Origin: Dyadobacter sp.
GTDB taxonomy: Bacteria > Bacteroidota > Bacteroidia > Cytophagales > Spirosomataceae
Assembly (NCBI RefSeq): GCF_017744695.1
Contig: NZ_JAGIAS010000001.1
Span: forward strand, 1,765,013-1,829,012
DNA: 64,000 nucleotides
Direction: 5' to 3'
This document shows, piece after piece, positions 53,688-62,040 of the stretch. The notes under the pieces were generated by a model. The model was given only the letters and a program-made list of their open reading frames with translations, made no database searches and was not told the origin of the DNA. A program made the translations under genes and the position numbers. Position 1 is the first letter of the stretch, and each line of letters begins with the position of its first letter.

Positions 53688-54977
53688 ATGAAAGAAGAGA
53701 ATGGCACTTCGGCATCCCGGAGGAGCGCCTCCCGGAGGAGCTTTATCAAAGGCTCGCTGGCAACGCTGGCAACGTTTTCGATCGTTCCCCGCCATGTGCT
53801 GGGGAAAGGTTACCTCGCTCCGAGCGACACGCTCACCAAAGCCATCGTCGGCACCGGCTCCATGGGCCGCGGGCACATCCCTTACGCAGGTACCAAGGTG
53901 GTAGCATTGTGCGACGTGGATAAAAGGCACCTCGACATCGCGGTTAACATGGTCGACAAAGGCGTCAAAACCTTCTCCGACTACCGCGAGCTCATCCAGC
54001 TTCCCGAAGTCGACATCGTGCACGTGGCGACACCTCCGCACTGGCACGGCATTATCGCTGCCGACGCCGCCCGCGCCGGTAAGGATGTTTGGTGCGAGAA
54101 ACCGATGACACGTACCATCGGCGAAGGTAAGCGCCTGGTCGAGGCCGTCCAGCAGCATGGAAGGGTGTTCCGTCTCAACACCTGGTTCCGTTTTGAAAGC
54201 AATTTCTACGGAATGAATACGACCGTTAAACCTATCAAAAAGCTCGTTCAGAGCGGATTGCTCGGCTGGCCATTAAAGGTAACCGTGAGCAAGCATACCG
54301 GCTTCGACTGGAAATTTTATTGGGTAGGTAAAACCAACAATGCCCCTCAACCGGTACCAGCCGAACTCGACTACGACATGTGGCTCGGACCAGCGCCGTA
54401 CAAACCATACAGCGAACACCGCGTACACCAGACTTTCCGCGGCTATTGGGATTATGATGGCGGCGGCCTGGGCGACATGGGCCAGCATTACATCGATCCT
54501 ATTCAATACTTCCTCGGGAAGGACGATACCAGCCCTGTGAGCGTGGAAGTGGATGCTCCCCAGCAGCACACCGAGGCCGTAGGCACGTGGCGCCGCATTA
54601 CCTATACGTATGCCGATGGCTGCCAGATCGTACTCGACGGCGAAGCCAAGGACGATAAAGTAGCGTACATCGAAGGTCCCAAAGGCAAGCTGTACCAAAA
54701 TTTCAAATCGGATATTCCTGACCTGGAAAAGAAACTCGCCGCGTTCCCGGATCCCGAACCGCAGGTTACTGATTTCGTAGACGCCGTTAAAAACCGTAAG
54801 AAATTCGCGTTGAACGAAGAAAACGGGCACCGCTCTTGCACGATCGTCAACATGGGCCTCATCGCATTGCGCCTGGGCCGCTCGTTGAAATTCGATCCGG
54901 ACAAGCAGGAATTTATCGACGACGAAGGCGCAAACCGGCTGATCAACCAACCTATGCGTGCTCCCTGGACCATTTAA
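53688..54977 (+). CDS. Tat-exported Gfo/Idh/MocA family oxidoreductase
   Basis: A 429-residue enzyme with a twin-arginine signal: S-R-R-S-A then S-R-R-S-F-I-K (residues 10-21), so the folded protein with its NAD(P) cofactor is exported. The Rossmann part has I-V-G-T-G-S-M-G and V-A-L-C-D-V-D, and the E-K-P lysine motif (W-C-E-K-P-M) is intact. The C-terminal half is the usual beta-sheet domain. Members oxidise or reduce sugars or inositols. The next gene encodes DUF1080 domains that act on keto-sugars, suggesting a shared periplasmic route. Confidence 0.92.
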   Translation: MKEENGTSASRRSASRRSFIKGSLATLATFSIVPRHVLGKGYLAPSDTLTKAIVGTGSMGRGHIPYAGTKVVALCDVDKRHLDIAVNMVDKGVKTFSDYRELIQLPEVDIVHVATPPHWHGIIAADAARAGKDVWCEKPMTRTIGEGKRLVEAVQQHGRVFRLNTWFRFESNFYGMNTTVKPIKKLVQSGLLGWPLKVTVSKHTGFDWKFYWVGKTNNAPQPVPAELDYDMWLGPAPYKPYSEHRVHQTFRGYWDYDGGGLGDMGQHYIDPIQYFLGKDDTSPVSVEVDAPQQHTEAVGTWRRITYTYADGCQIVLDGEAKDDKVAYIEGPKGKLYQNFKSDIPDLEKKLAAFPDPEPQVTDFVDAVKNRKKFALNEENGHRSCTIVNMGLIALRLGRSLKFDPDKQEFIDDEGANRLINQPMRAPWTI

Positions 54978-55030
54978 GAACTTAACCAGCTAACTGACAG
55001 GCCCTGTGGCTTGCAGCACCGGCATATCCG

Positions 55031-58000
55031 ATGAAAAACAGACTTTACAATATCATGGCCCTCTGCCTGGCTTCCTCGCAGCTGATGGCCCAAACCGACA
55101 ACCCGCTCGATGCCAAAGTCAAAGCGGTGTTGTCAAAACTGCCCTCCCAGAACGAGGCGGCATTGAAGAAAAACATGGAAGAACTCGCCCAGCTCGGCAA
55201 ACCCGGACTCGTGCAGATCGCATCCATGCTGACGCCACCCGGCAAAGGGGATAATACCAAAATCCAGTACGCGCTGGGTGGTTTCACTTACTATGCCTCC
55301 CAGGCTGGCAAAGAGGCATTGCGCAAAGACGCGGCCGAAGCCTATGGCGAAGCATTGTCGAAAGTGAATGACCCCGACAGTAAAAACTTCCTGATTTACC
55401 AGCTTCAAACGGTTGGTAAAGATGAATCGGTGGAGGTTTTGAAGGGTTATCTCAAAGACGAGCGGCTTTCGCAGCCTGCCGCGCGGACATTGGCACGCAT
55501 TGGCTCGCCAGCGGCAGGAGCTGCATTGCTGCAAGCACTCGGCAATGCCAGCGGAAGCGCACAACTGGCGATCACTGAGGCATTGGGCGGCAGCCACAAC
55601 AAAGACGCCGCTCCGGCCATCGAAAAAGCCGCTACCAGCGCTGATACCAAACTCCGGAAGGTAAGCCTTTATGCGCTTTCTGAAATAGGTTCTCCTACCT
55701 CGGAAAGTATTCTGGCAGGTGCAGCACAAAAGGCCGCGTACGGTTACGACGAAGCAGATGCAACGGCTGTCTACCTCAAATATCTGGCAAACCTTGCCGC
55801 TACTGGCCATGCTGCAACCGCTGAAAAAGCGGCACTCGCATTGATCAAAGCTACACCTGATGTGAAGCAATCGGCGACACGTTCTTCTGCATTGAAGATT
55901 TACTCGGATATCAAAAAGAGAGAATCCGTTCCCGTGCTCGTGAGCGCATTGCAAAGCAGCGACGCACAGTACCGCGCTGCCGCATTGAAATTGGGCCAAA
56001 AATACCTGATGGCCGATGGCACTACACCGTGGCTGAATGCATTTAAAAAGGCTACACCCACTGTACAGGCGGAAATCATCACCATGCTCGGCCGCGCAGA
56101 ATCGAAAGATGCATTGCCGGTGGTTTTGAAAGCGCTTGCTTCAAAGGATAGCAAGGTAAAAACGGCGGCCATCTGGGCAGCGGGTAAAATCGGACAGGAG
56201 AGCAGCGTTGCCAAACTGATCCCGGTTTTGAAAACGGCTAACGCAGATGAAATCGCAACGGCGAAAAGCAGCTTGCTGACGATCAAAGGCTCTTCATTGG
56301 TAGATCAGGTGGCAACGGCCATCCCTACCCTGCCCGCTGCCTCACAATCGGCTTTGATCGACGTGCTGGCTGCCCGTGGGGCGAGCTCCAAACTGCCGGT
56401 AGTTTCCGCACAATTGAAAAGTACAAATCCCGAAGTGCGGAAATCTGCTTTCGGTGCATTGCAATCACTGGCTACCGCTAACGATCTGCCACAATTGTAC
56501 ACCCTGCTGAACACTGTTTCCAATGCCGACGAGATTTCGGCTACACAGCGCGCTATCAACGTGGCGATCAAGGAAAGTGGTGATGCCAACAGCCAGACAG
56601 ACGCCGTTCTGAAACAAATACAGGCTGCTCCTGCCGACAAGCAGGGCAATTACCTCGCAGTTCTGGCCGGTATTGGCGGTAAGAAGGCGTTGAAGTCAGT
56701 AGTGGAAGCTTATGGAAATGGTGATGCGGCGAAGAAAAAATCAGCTATTGCGGCACTTTCGGCGTGGTCGGATGCGAGTGCTGCTAAAGAGTTGCTGGCT
56801 ATCGCTCATAGCACCGGCGACTCCGACGATTTCAATGCAGCATTGAATGGCTATGTGGCCGCTACCGCGAAATCGGGCAAGACTGCTGCCAACAAAGTGA
56901 TCATGCTCCGCGAAGCGTTGGCCATCGCCAAAACCGATGCACAGAAAGAAGTTATTTTAAAGGAGCTGGGAAGAAACAGAACCTTTAACTCACTACTGCT
57001 CGCCGGCAAATACCTGGACAATGCAGGTACCCAGCAAGCTGCTGCCCAGGCGGTGATGAACATTGCATTGGCTAACAAAAACCTGTACAGCGCCGAAATC
57101 CGCGAACTGCTGACCAAGGCAGGACCTCTTTTGAAAGGTCAGGACGCCGATTACCAACGCGAATCGATCCGCAAGCACCTGGCTGAATTGCCCGCAGGCG
57201 AAGGCTTTGTGCCCCTTTTTAATGGCAAAGACCTTTCGGGCTGGAAAGGCCTGGTACAAAACCCGATTGCACGCCGCAAAATGAGCGCCGACACGCTGGC
57301 GTTCAAACAGAAAAAAGCGGATGAGGCCGCATTTAAGGATTGGTTTGCCAAAGACGGCGAACTCGTTTTCTCGGGCCACGGCGATAACCTTTGCACGGTG
57401 AAGCAATACGGCGATTTTGAAATGTACGTCGATTGGAAAATCCAGAAGGATGGTGACGCAGGTATTTATCTACGCGGTACCCCGCAGGTTCAGATCTGGG
57501 ACACCTCACGCGTGAGCGTGGGGGCGCAAGTAGGCTCGGGCGGACTTTATAACAATCAAAAAAATCCAAGCAAGCCTTCGAAAGTAGCCGACAATGCGAT
57601 TGGCGAATGGAACACTTTCCACATTACGATGATCGGCGACCGCGTATCGGTAGATCTGAATGGCGAAAATGTGGTGGACAATGTGGTACTGGAAAACTAC
57701 TGGGACCGCAACCTGCCGATCTTCGCGAAAGAACAGCTCGAATTGCAGGCGCACGGCAACGAGATCCATTACCGCGACATCTACGTCCGCGAAATCCCTC
57801 GCCCGGAGTTTACATTGCCGGAAGCAGAACAGAAGGACGATTTCAAGGTGCTGTTCGATGGTACGAATATGTTTGAATGGGTGGGTAACAAAACCGACTA
57901 TTTCATCCAGAACGGCGAACTGGTTGTCGATCCTAAGAAAGGCGGCAAAGGCAACCTGTACACCAAAGACGAATACAGCGATTTCGATTTCCGTTTCGAG

Positions 58001-58468
58001 TTCCAGCTTACGCCGGGTGCGAATAACGGTCTTGGTATCCGCACACCTATGGAAGGCGACGCGGCATACGTAGGAACCGAAATCCAGATACTGGACAACG
58101 ACGCCGAGATTTACAAGGATTTGCACGAATATCAGTACCACGGTTCAGCCTACGGCATTATTCCCGCCAAAAGAGGTTATCTGAAACCGGTTGGCGAATG
58201 GAACTACGAGGAAGTCCGCGTTCAGGGCTCGAAACTAAAGGTAACGCTGAACGGCACCGTGATCCTTGACGGCGACCTGGCGGAAGCCAGCAAAAACGGC
58301 ACGGCGGACCACAAAGACCACCCCGGACTGAAAAGGACCAGCGGGCACCTCGGATTCCTCGGTCACGGTTCCGAACTCAAATTCAGGAACATCCGCATCA
58401 AGGACCTGACCAAAGTGGCACCGGAGCCGGTTGAGACAGGTAAGAAAAAGAATAAGAAGAAAAAGTAA
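55031..58468 (+). CDS. Exported HEAT-repeat protein with two DUF1080 (3-keto-disaccharide hydrolase) domains
   Basis: A 1145-residue exported protein. The signal ends near L-M-A-Q (about residue 19). Residues about 30-715 are helical HEAT-type repeats, many with the LxxAL and A-A-L-x-x-L patterns. The first DUF1080 (concanavalin-like jelly roll) begins near 725 at F-V-P-L-F-N-G-K-D-L-S-G-W and the second near 936 at F-K-V-L-F-D-G-T-N-M-F-E-W. The lysine-rich tail is basic. DUF1080 domains hydrolyse 3-ketoglycosides in Bacteroidota. Having two in tandem on a HEAT scaffold is an uncommon, large form. The neighbouring Tat oxidoreductase may produce the keto-sugar. Confidence 0.85.
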   Translation: MKNRLYNIMALCLASSQLMAQTDNPLDAKVKAVLSKLPSQNEAALKKNMEELAQLGKPGLVQIASMLTPPGKGDNTKIQYALGGFTYYASQAGKEALRKDAAEAYGEALSKVNDPDSKNFLIYQLQTVGKDESVEVLKGYLKDERLSQPAARTLARIGSPAAGAALLQALGNASGSAQLAITEALGGSHNKDAAPAIEKAATSADTKLRKVSLYALSEIGSPTSESILAGAAQKAAYGYDEADATAVYLKYLANLAATGHAATAEKAALALIKATPDVKQSATRSSALKIYSDIKKRESVPVLVSALQSSDAQYRAAALKLGQKYLMADGTTPWLNAFKKATPTVQAEIITMLGRAESKDALPVVLKALASKDSKVKTAAIWAAGKIGQESSVAKLIPVLKTANADEIATAKSSLLTIKGSSLVDQVATAIPTLPAASQSALIDVLAARGASSKLPVVSAQLKSTNPEVRKSAFGALQSLATANDLPQLYTLLNTVSNADEISATQRAINVAIKESGDANSQTDAVLKQIQAAPADKQGNYLAVLAGIGGKKALKSVVEAYGNGDAAKKKSAIAALSAWSDASAAKELLAIAHSTGDSDDFNAALNGYVAATAKSGKTAANKVIMLREALAIAKTDAQKEVILKELGRNRTFNSLLLAGKYLDNAGTQQAAAQAVMNIALANKNLYSAEIRELLTKAGPLLKGQDADYQRESIRKHLAELPAGEGFVPLFNGKDLSGWKGLVQNPIARRKMSADTLAFKQKKADEAAFKDWFAKDGELVFSGHGDNLCTVKQYGDFEMYVDWKIQKDGDAGIYLRGTPQVQIWDTSRVSVGAQVGSGGLYNNQKNPSKPSKVADNAIGEWNTFHITMIGDRVSVDLNGENVVDNVVLENYWDRNLPIFAKEQLELQAHGNEIHYRDIYVREIPRPEFTLPEAEQKDDFKVLFDGTNMFEWVGNKTDYFIQNGELVVDPKKGGKGNLYTKDEYSDFDFRFEFQLTPGANNGLGIRTPMEGDAAYVGTEIQILDNDAEIYKDLHEYQYHGSAYGIIPAKRGYLKPVGEWNYEEVRVQGSKLKVTLNGTVILDGDLAEASKNGTADHKDHPGLKRTSGHLGFLGHGSELKFRNIRIKDLTKVAPEPVETGKKKNKKKK

Positions 58469-58474
58469 TTTGAG

Positions 58475-58510
58475 AAATGCCCTGCTATTTTGCGGGGCAT
58501 TTTTATTTTC
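58475..58510 (+). terminator. Terminator of the HEAT/DUF1080 gene
   Basis: An 11-bp stem with one wobble (58475-58485 with 58492-58502) followed by TTTTATTTT. Confidence 0.85.
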
Positions 58511-58512
58511 GT

Positions 58513-58551
58513 ACATTTAGTATAAAATTATACTTCATTTAGTAGAAATTT
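58513..58551 (+). promoter_or_regulatory. Probable operator region of the toxin-antitoxin operon
   Basis: Two direct copies of CATTTAGTA-T/G (58514-58523 and 58536-58545) flank an inverted repeat AGTATAA-aa-TTATACT (58519-58534), just before the antitoxin start at 58560. This is the usual position for antitoxin autoregulation. Confidence 0.55.
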
Positions 58552-58559
58552 AAATCATC

Positions 58560-59072
58560 ATGAAAAAACACACACCTAAGCCTTATCCCGAGCCTGATGA
58601 CGCTCCAGGGGCCACTTTTAATGAACCTTACGCTGCCTATTACGGCGCACAACATCCCGGCATCATCTTCAAAACTCCCTTGCAACGGCCGGAAAGCCAG
58701 ATGACCAGCTTTCAGAAAATCGATATGATCCGTAAAGGGATCAGCAAAAATGATTTTGAGCTATTCAAGAACAAGGCCGATCTGGATTACGATCAGTTAG
58801 CGCACGCATTGTCGGTAGCGCGGGCCACGCTCATCAATAAAAAGGGGGATGAAAAGTTTAACCAATCCCTCAGCGAGCGGATTGTGAGCCTGGCGGATAT
58901 TTATTCTTACGGATACGAGGTATTCGAAGATACGGAGCGTTTCAATAGCTGGGTTTTCAGGCCCAATCAGGCATTGGGCGGTGAGCGGCCTTTTGATTTT
59001 CTGGACAATCAGTTTGGCCGAGAGGAGGTCAAAAATCTGATTGGCCGCATCGATTATGGGGTTTATTCTTAA
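58560..59072 (+). CDS. Antitoxin of the Xre/MbcA/ParS (DUF2384) family
   Basis: A 170-residue antitoxin. An unstructured Pro/Glu-rich N terminus is followed by a helix-turn-helix DNA-binding part (about 70-100, with D-Q-L-A-H-A-L-S-V-A-R-A-T-L) and the C-terminal toxin-binding domain (F-N-S-W-V-F-R-P-N-Q-A-L-G-G-E-R-P-F-D). It should bind the RES toxin encoded 11 bp downstream and repress its own promoter. Confidence 0.88.
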   Translation: MKKHTPKPYPEPDDAPGATFNEPYAAYYGAQHPGIIFKTPLQRPESQMTSFQKIDMIRKGISKNDFELFKNKADLDYDQLAHALSVARATLINKKGDEKFNQSLSERIVSLADIYSYGYEVFEDTERFNSWVFRPNQALGGERPFDFLDNQFGREEVKNLIGRIDYGVYS

Positions 59073-59083
59073 CACCGTAGCCG

Positions 59084-59539
59084 ATGATCGTTTACAGAGT
59101 CGGGCGCACACGTTACGCCCGCGACCTCGATGGTGAAGGAGCACGCCTGCATGGTGGCCGCTGGAACCACCCGCTCACGCCGTGCATTTACACTTCGGAA
59201 AGCCGCGCGCTGGCTTTACTGGAATACACGGCCAATGTCAACATCGACGACATTCCAAGGGCGCTCAGTATTACCGCATTTGAAATAGACCCTGCTTACA
59301 TTTTAGACTTGCCCGCAAGCGCCTTGCCGGGCGACTGGAAGAATGCCCCTGCACCCGCTTCGACCAAAGATTTTGGTACTAACTTACTCCGGAAGGCTGA
59401 CTACGGGATTATTAAAATCCCGTCTGCGATCATGGACGACGAATTTAATTACCTGCTCAACCCGCTATTTCGCAAGGTCTTAATCTATTCCATCCGGTCG
59501 GTCCGCGATTTCGTTTATGACGTCCGGCTTAAATTATAG
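59084..59539 (+). CDS. RES-domain toxin (NAD+ phosphorylase)
   Basis: A 151-residue RES-family toxin. The Arg, Glu and Ser positions that name the family are visible: YRVGRTRYA at the start, G-G-R-W-N, Y-T-S-E-S-R-A-L-A-L-L-E-Y and a later Asn/Ser region. The family degrades NAD+ and arrests growth unless the Xre-type antitoxin binds it. The antitoxin is encoded directly upstream, so the pair is a complete type II module. Confidence 0.9.
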   Translation: MIVYRVGRTRYARDLDGEGARLHGGRWNHPLTPCIYTSESRALALLEYTANVNIDDIPRALSITAFEIDPAYILDLPASALPGDWKNAPAPASTKDFGTNLLRKADYGIIKIPSAIMDDEFNYLLNPLFRKVLIYSIRSVRDFVYDVRLKL

Positions 59540-59586
59540 AAAAAAATTAAAAAATGTCCCCTTGGATCACTTTGGGCAATTTTATT

Positions 59587-59594
59587 TAGCTTTG
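59587..59594 (+). promoter_or_regulatory. Possible -7 box of the RRM protein gene
   Basis: TAGCTTTG matches the TAnnTTTG consensus. If used, the message has an AT-rich leader of about 110 nt, as in cold-inducible RNA-binding protein genes. The -33 box is not clear. Confidence 0.35.
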
Positions 59595-59708
59595 ATATAA
59601 TAATCAGAAAATCAAGATCAAGAAAAGTAAATAAGCAGACTTTGGCTCTTGAGTGGATAAAGTAAAATATATTTATTACATCTAAAATCAATAAAATCAA
59701 GGCGTTTC

Positions 59709-60383
59709 ATGGACATTTTTGTTGGTAGTCTTTCTTTTAAGTTAAAGGAAAGCGAGCTGCGTGAAGCTTTCGAAAAGTATGGTAAAGTAAGCTCGGCGAA
59801 AATTATCATTGACAAAATTACGCGTCAAAGCAAAGGGTTCGGGTTTGTTGAAATGCCCGATGAAACAGAAGCGAGAGCTGCCATTAATGCATTGAACGGG
59901 GCGGATATGTATGGCAGGCCTCTGGTAGTAAACGAATCCCAAAAGAGAGAACCCAGAAGCGACGGCGGCGGTACTTCCCGCCCCGATACGCGTAACCGGG
60001 AAGGCTTTAACCGGCCACGACCGGCGGGAAATGACGGTCCAGGTAACAGAACGCCTTATACTCAAGATAGAAATACAGGAAGAGATTATACCCGGCAAGA
60101 ACCATCCCTTGACGACGACGATCAGGACGATGACGATGCACCAAGCGCTCCGGCAAGACCTGCGGAACGCAACTTTGGCGATCGGGGATTTTCGGGAGGA
60201 GGAGGCAACAACTTCCGCCAACCTGATAAGCAACGCGACAAGGGGCACCACGACCGCGGACATGACCATAATCGTCACCAGGGAGGCAGACCGAAAATGG
60301 AAGATCGTTACAGCAACAAAAAAGGCGGAGGTGGTTCGAAAGACTATGGCCGCCGGTTCGGTGGCGACGACGATTGGGATTAA
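59709..60383 (+). CDS. RRM RNA-binding protein with long disordered tail
   Basis: A 224-residue protein. Residues 1-80 form a single RRM: RNP2 is I-F-V-G-S-L (3-8) and RNP1 is K-G-F-G-F-V-E-M (42-49). The remaining roughly 145 residues are low complexity, rich in Arg, Gly, Asp, Asn and His, with an acidic stretch near 138-146 and G-G-G motifs, resembling eukaryotic glycine-rich RNA-binding proteins. Bacterial members are often cold-inducible and bind RNA broadly. The tail may promote condensation (inference). It is single, with a bidirectional terminator. Confidence 0.93.
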   Translation: MDIFVGSLSFKLKESELREAFEKYGKVSSAKIIIDKITRQSKGFGFVEMPDETEARAAINALNGADMYGRPLVVNESQKREPRSDGGGTSRPDTRNREGFNRPRPAGNDGPGNRTPYTQDRNTGRDYTRQEPSLDDDDQDDDDAPSAPARPAERNFGDRGFSGGGGNNFRQPDKQRDKGHHDRGHDHNRHQGGRPKMEDRYSNKKGGGGSKDYGRRFGGDDDWD

Positions 60384-60396
60384 AATATTACATTAT

Positions 60397-60434
60397 AAAA
60401 AGAGCCTGCAAGCTTCCGCTCGCAGGCTCTTTTT
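60397..60434. terminator. Bidirectional terminator between the RRM and DUF486 genes
   Basis: A 13-bp perfect stem (60397-60409 with 60422-60434) has A/T runs at both ends and a 12-base loop. It overlaps the stop of the DUF486 gene by two bases. Confidence 0.9.
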
Positions 60435-60801
60435 ATTTTCTGAATATGAAGTAAACCGCCAGCACCAGGAAAACGAACCCGACGAAGTGGTTCCAGCGGA
60501 AAGTCTCCGTTTTAAAGAAAAGCAATGTAAAAACCATGAAAATGACCAATGTGATCACCTCCTGGATCACTTTCAGTTCTACCAGTGAAAATGGTCCGCC
60601 ATTTTCCTTGAAGCCTATTCTGTTGGCAGGAACCTGAAAACAATATTCAAACAGGGCTATTCCCCAACTGATGAGGATAATGGAGAACAGCCCCAGTTTG
60701 CTAAACCAACCCAGCTCCTTGAATTTCAAATGCCCGTACCACGCCATCGTCATGAAGGCGTTGGACAATATCAGAAGGCCGATGGTCAGGAATGATTTCA
60801 T
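60433..60801 (-). CDS. DUF486 (DMT-like) four-helix membrane protein
   Basis: A 122-residue membrane protein with four hydrophobic segments and the DUF486 signature (NAFMTMAWYGHLKF near the start, FEYCFQVPANRIG in the middle). The family belongs to the drug/metabolite transporter superfamily; its substrate is unknown. It overlaps the end of the NupG-like gene by 4 bp (ATGA), so it is translationally coupled to it. Confidence 0.9.
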   Translation of the reverse strand: MKSFLTIGLLILSNAFMTMAWYGHLKFKELGWFSKLGLFSIILISWGIALFEYCFQVPANRIGFKENGGPFSLVELKVIQEVITLVIFMVFTLLFFKTETFRWNHFVGFVFLVLAVYFIFRK

Positions 60802-61988
60802 GCAGCAGCTTTAACTTTGTTGTCCCGGAAAAACAATACAAAAAGCACCAGTACCACCGCGGCAATGCCTGCCGGTACCATCCAGATCGACGTCCAGTTT
60901 TTCACATTGTCGACGGTATACATATCCGCCACTACACCAGCAATCCACGAACCGATACCCATACCGATGCCGTACGTAGCGATGGAGATCAGCCCTTGTG
61001 CGGAAGAACGGTATTGCTCACCTGCTTTGCTATCGGTGTAAATCTGGCCGGTAACGAAGAAAAAGTCATAGCAAACACCGTGCAGCACGATCGCGAGGTA
61101 AAGCAGCCATTCGCTGGATGCATCTCCGTAACCAAAACCAATGAAACGGATGATCCATGCAACGAGGCCTACGACCAGCATCCATTTCACACCGAAACGT
61201 GAAAACGCCAGCGGGATCAGCAACATGAATACCACTTCCGAAGCCTGGCCAAGGGACATTTTATTTTCTACATTGGTCATGCCCGAATCCGTCAGCGACG
61301 GATTGGCCATTGCATAATAGAATGACAGCGGGATGCAGATCAGCAGCGACGAAATGAAGAAGATCGCGAAAGAACGGTCTTTGAACAATTTGAAGGCATC
61401 CAAACCAAGAATATCCGAGACAGAAGTGTGTGAACTTGGCTTTGGAGGGGTATCGGGCAAAAAGAATGAGTAAACACCCAGGAATGCCGCAGTGAACATG
61501 GAAATCTTGAAAATCAATGCCGTGTGACCGATTTCATAGTATCCGATGATGTTCGTTACCGCGATCCATGCCACGGTTCCCATTACGCGGATGGCGGGGA
61601 AGTCTTTTTCCGAATTGGTCACTTGTTGCATCGCAATGGAAGTCGTGAGCGACATGGCCGGCGCGAAAGTGATACAATAGGCCAGGATTACCCAAAAGAA
61701 CGTGTCGGGATCTTTCACTTCGGACAGCACGTACAGAATACCTGCCCCTACTATGTTTAATATTCCCAGCACTTTCTGCGCTGCGAAATAACGGTCGGCG
61801 ATCATACCCACAAAGAATGGCGCGATGATCATTGCAATGGAGAATGCCGCGTATGCATTCCCCACCTGGACGCCCGTTGCGCCCAACTCGGTAAACATAT
61901 ACTTGCTCATTTGCCCGTACCATGCACCCCACACAAAATAGAGCAGGAACATCATGGCCATCAACTGAAAGCGGGTCGAATTTTTCAT
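60798..61988 (-). CDS. NupG-type nucleoside:H+ symporter (MFS)
   Basis: A 396-residue inner-membrane protein with about twelve hydrophobic segments. Its start (F-Q-L-M-A-M-M-F-L-L-Y-F-V-W-G-A-W-Y) and the N-Y-A/AFSIAMIIAPFFVGMIADRYF region match the NupG/XapB nucleoside transporter family. The exact nucleoside is not known. It lies 52 bp after mutS on the same strand and ends within the DUF486 start. Confidence 0.92.
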   Translation of the reverse strand: MKNSTRFQLMAMMFLLYFVWGAWYGQMSKYMFTELGATGVQVGNAYAAFSIAMIIAPFFVGMIADRYFAAQKVLGILNIVGAGILYVLSEVKDPDTFFWVILAYCITFAPAMSLTTSIAMQQVTNSEKDFPAIRVMGTVAWIAVTNIIGYYEIGHTALIFKISMFTAAFLGVYSFFLPDTPPKPSSHTSVSDILGLDAFKLFKDRSFAIFFISSLLICIPLSFYYAMANPSLTDSGMTNVENKMSLGQASEVVFMLLIPLAFSRFGVKWMLVVGLVAWIIRFIGFGYGDASSEWLLYLAIVLHGVCYDFFFVTGQIYTDSKAGEQYRSSAQGLISIATYGIGMGIGSWIAGVVADMYTVDNVKNWTSIWMVPAGIAAVVLVLFVLFFRDNKVKAAA

Positions 61989-62040
61989 AAACTAGGTTAG
62001 CGGTTGTAGGAGATTGATTGGTATGACATTGAAAATAAAT

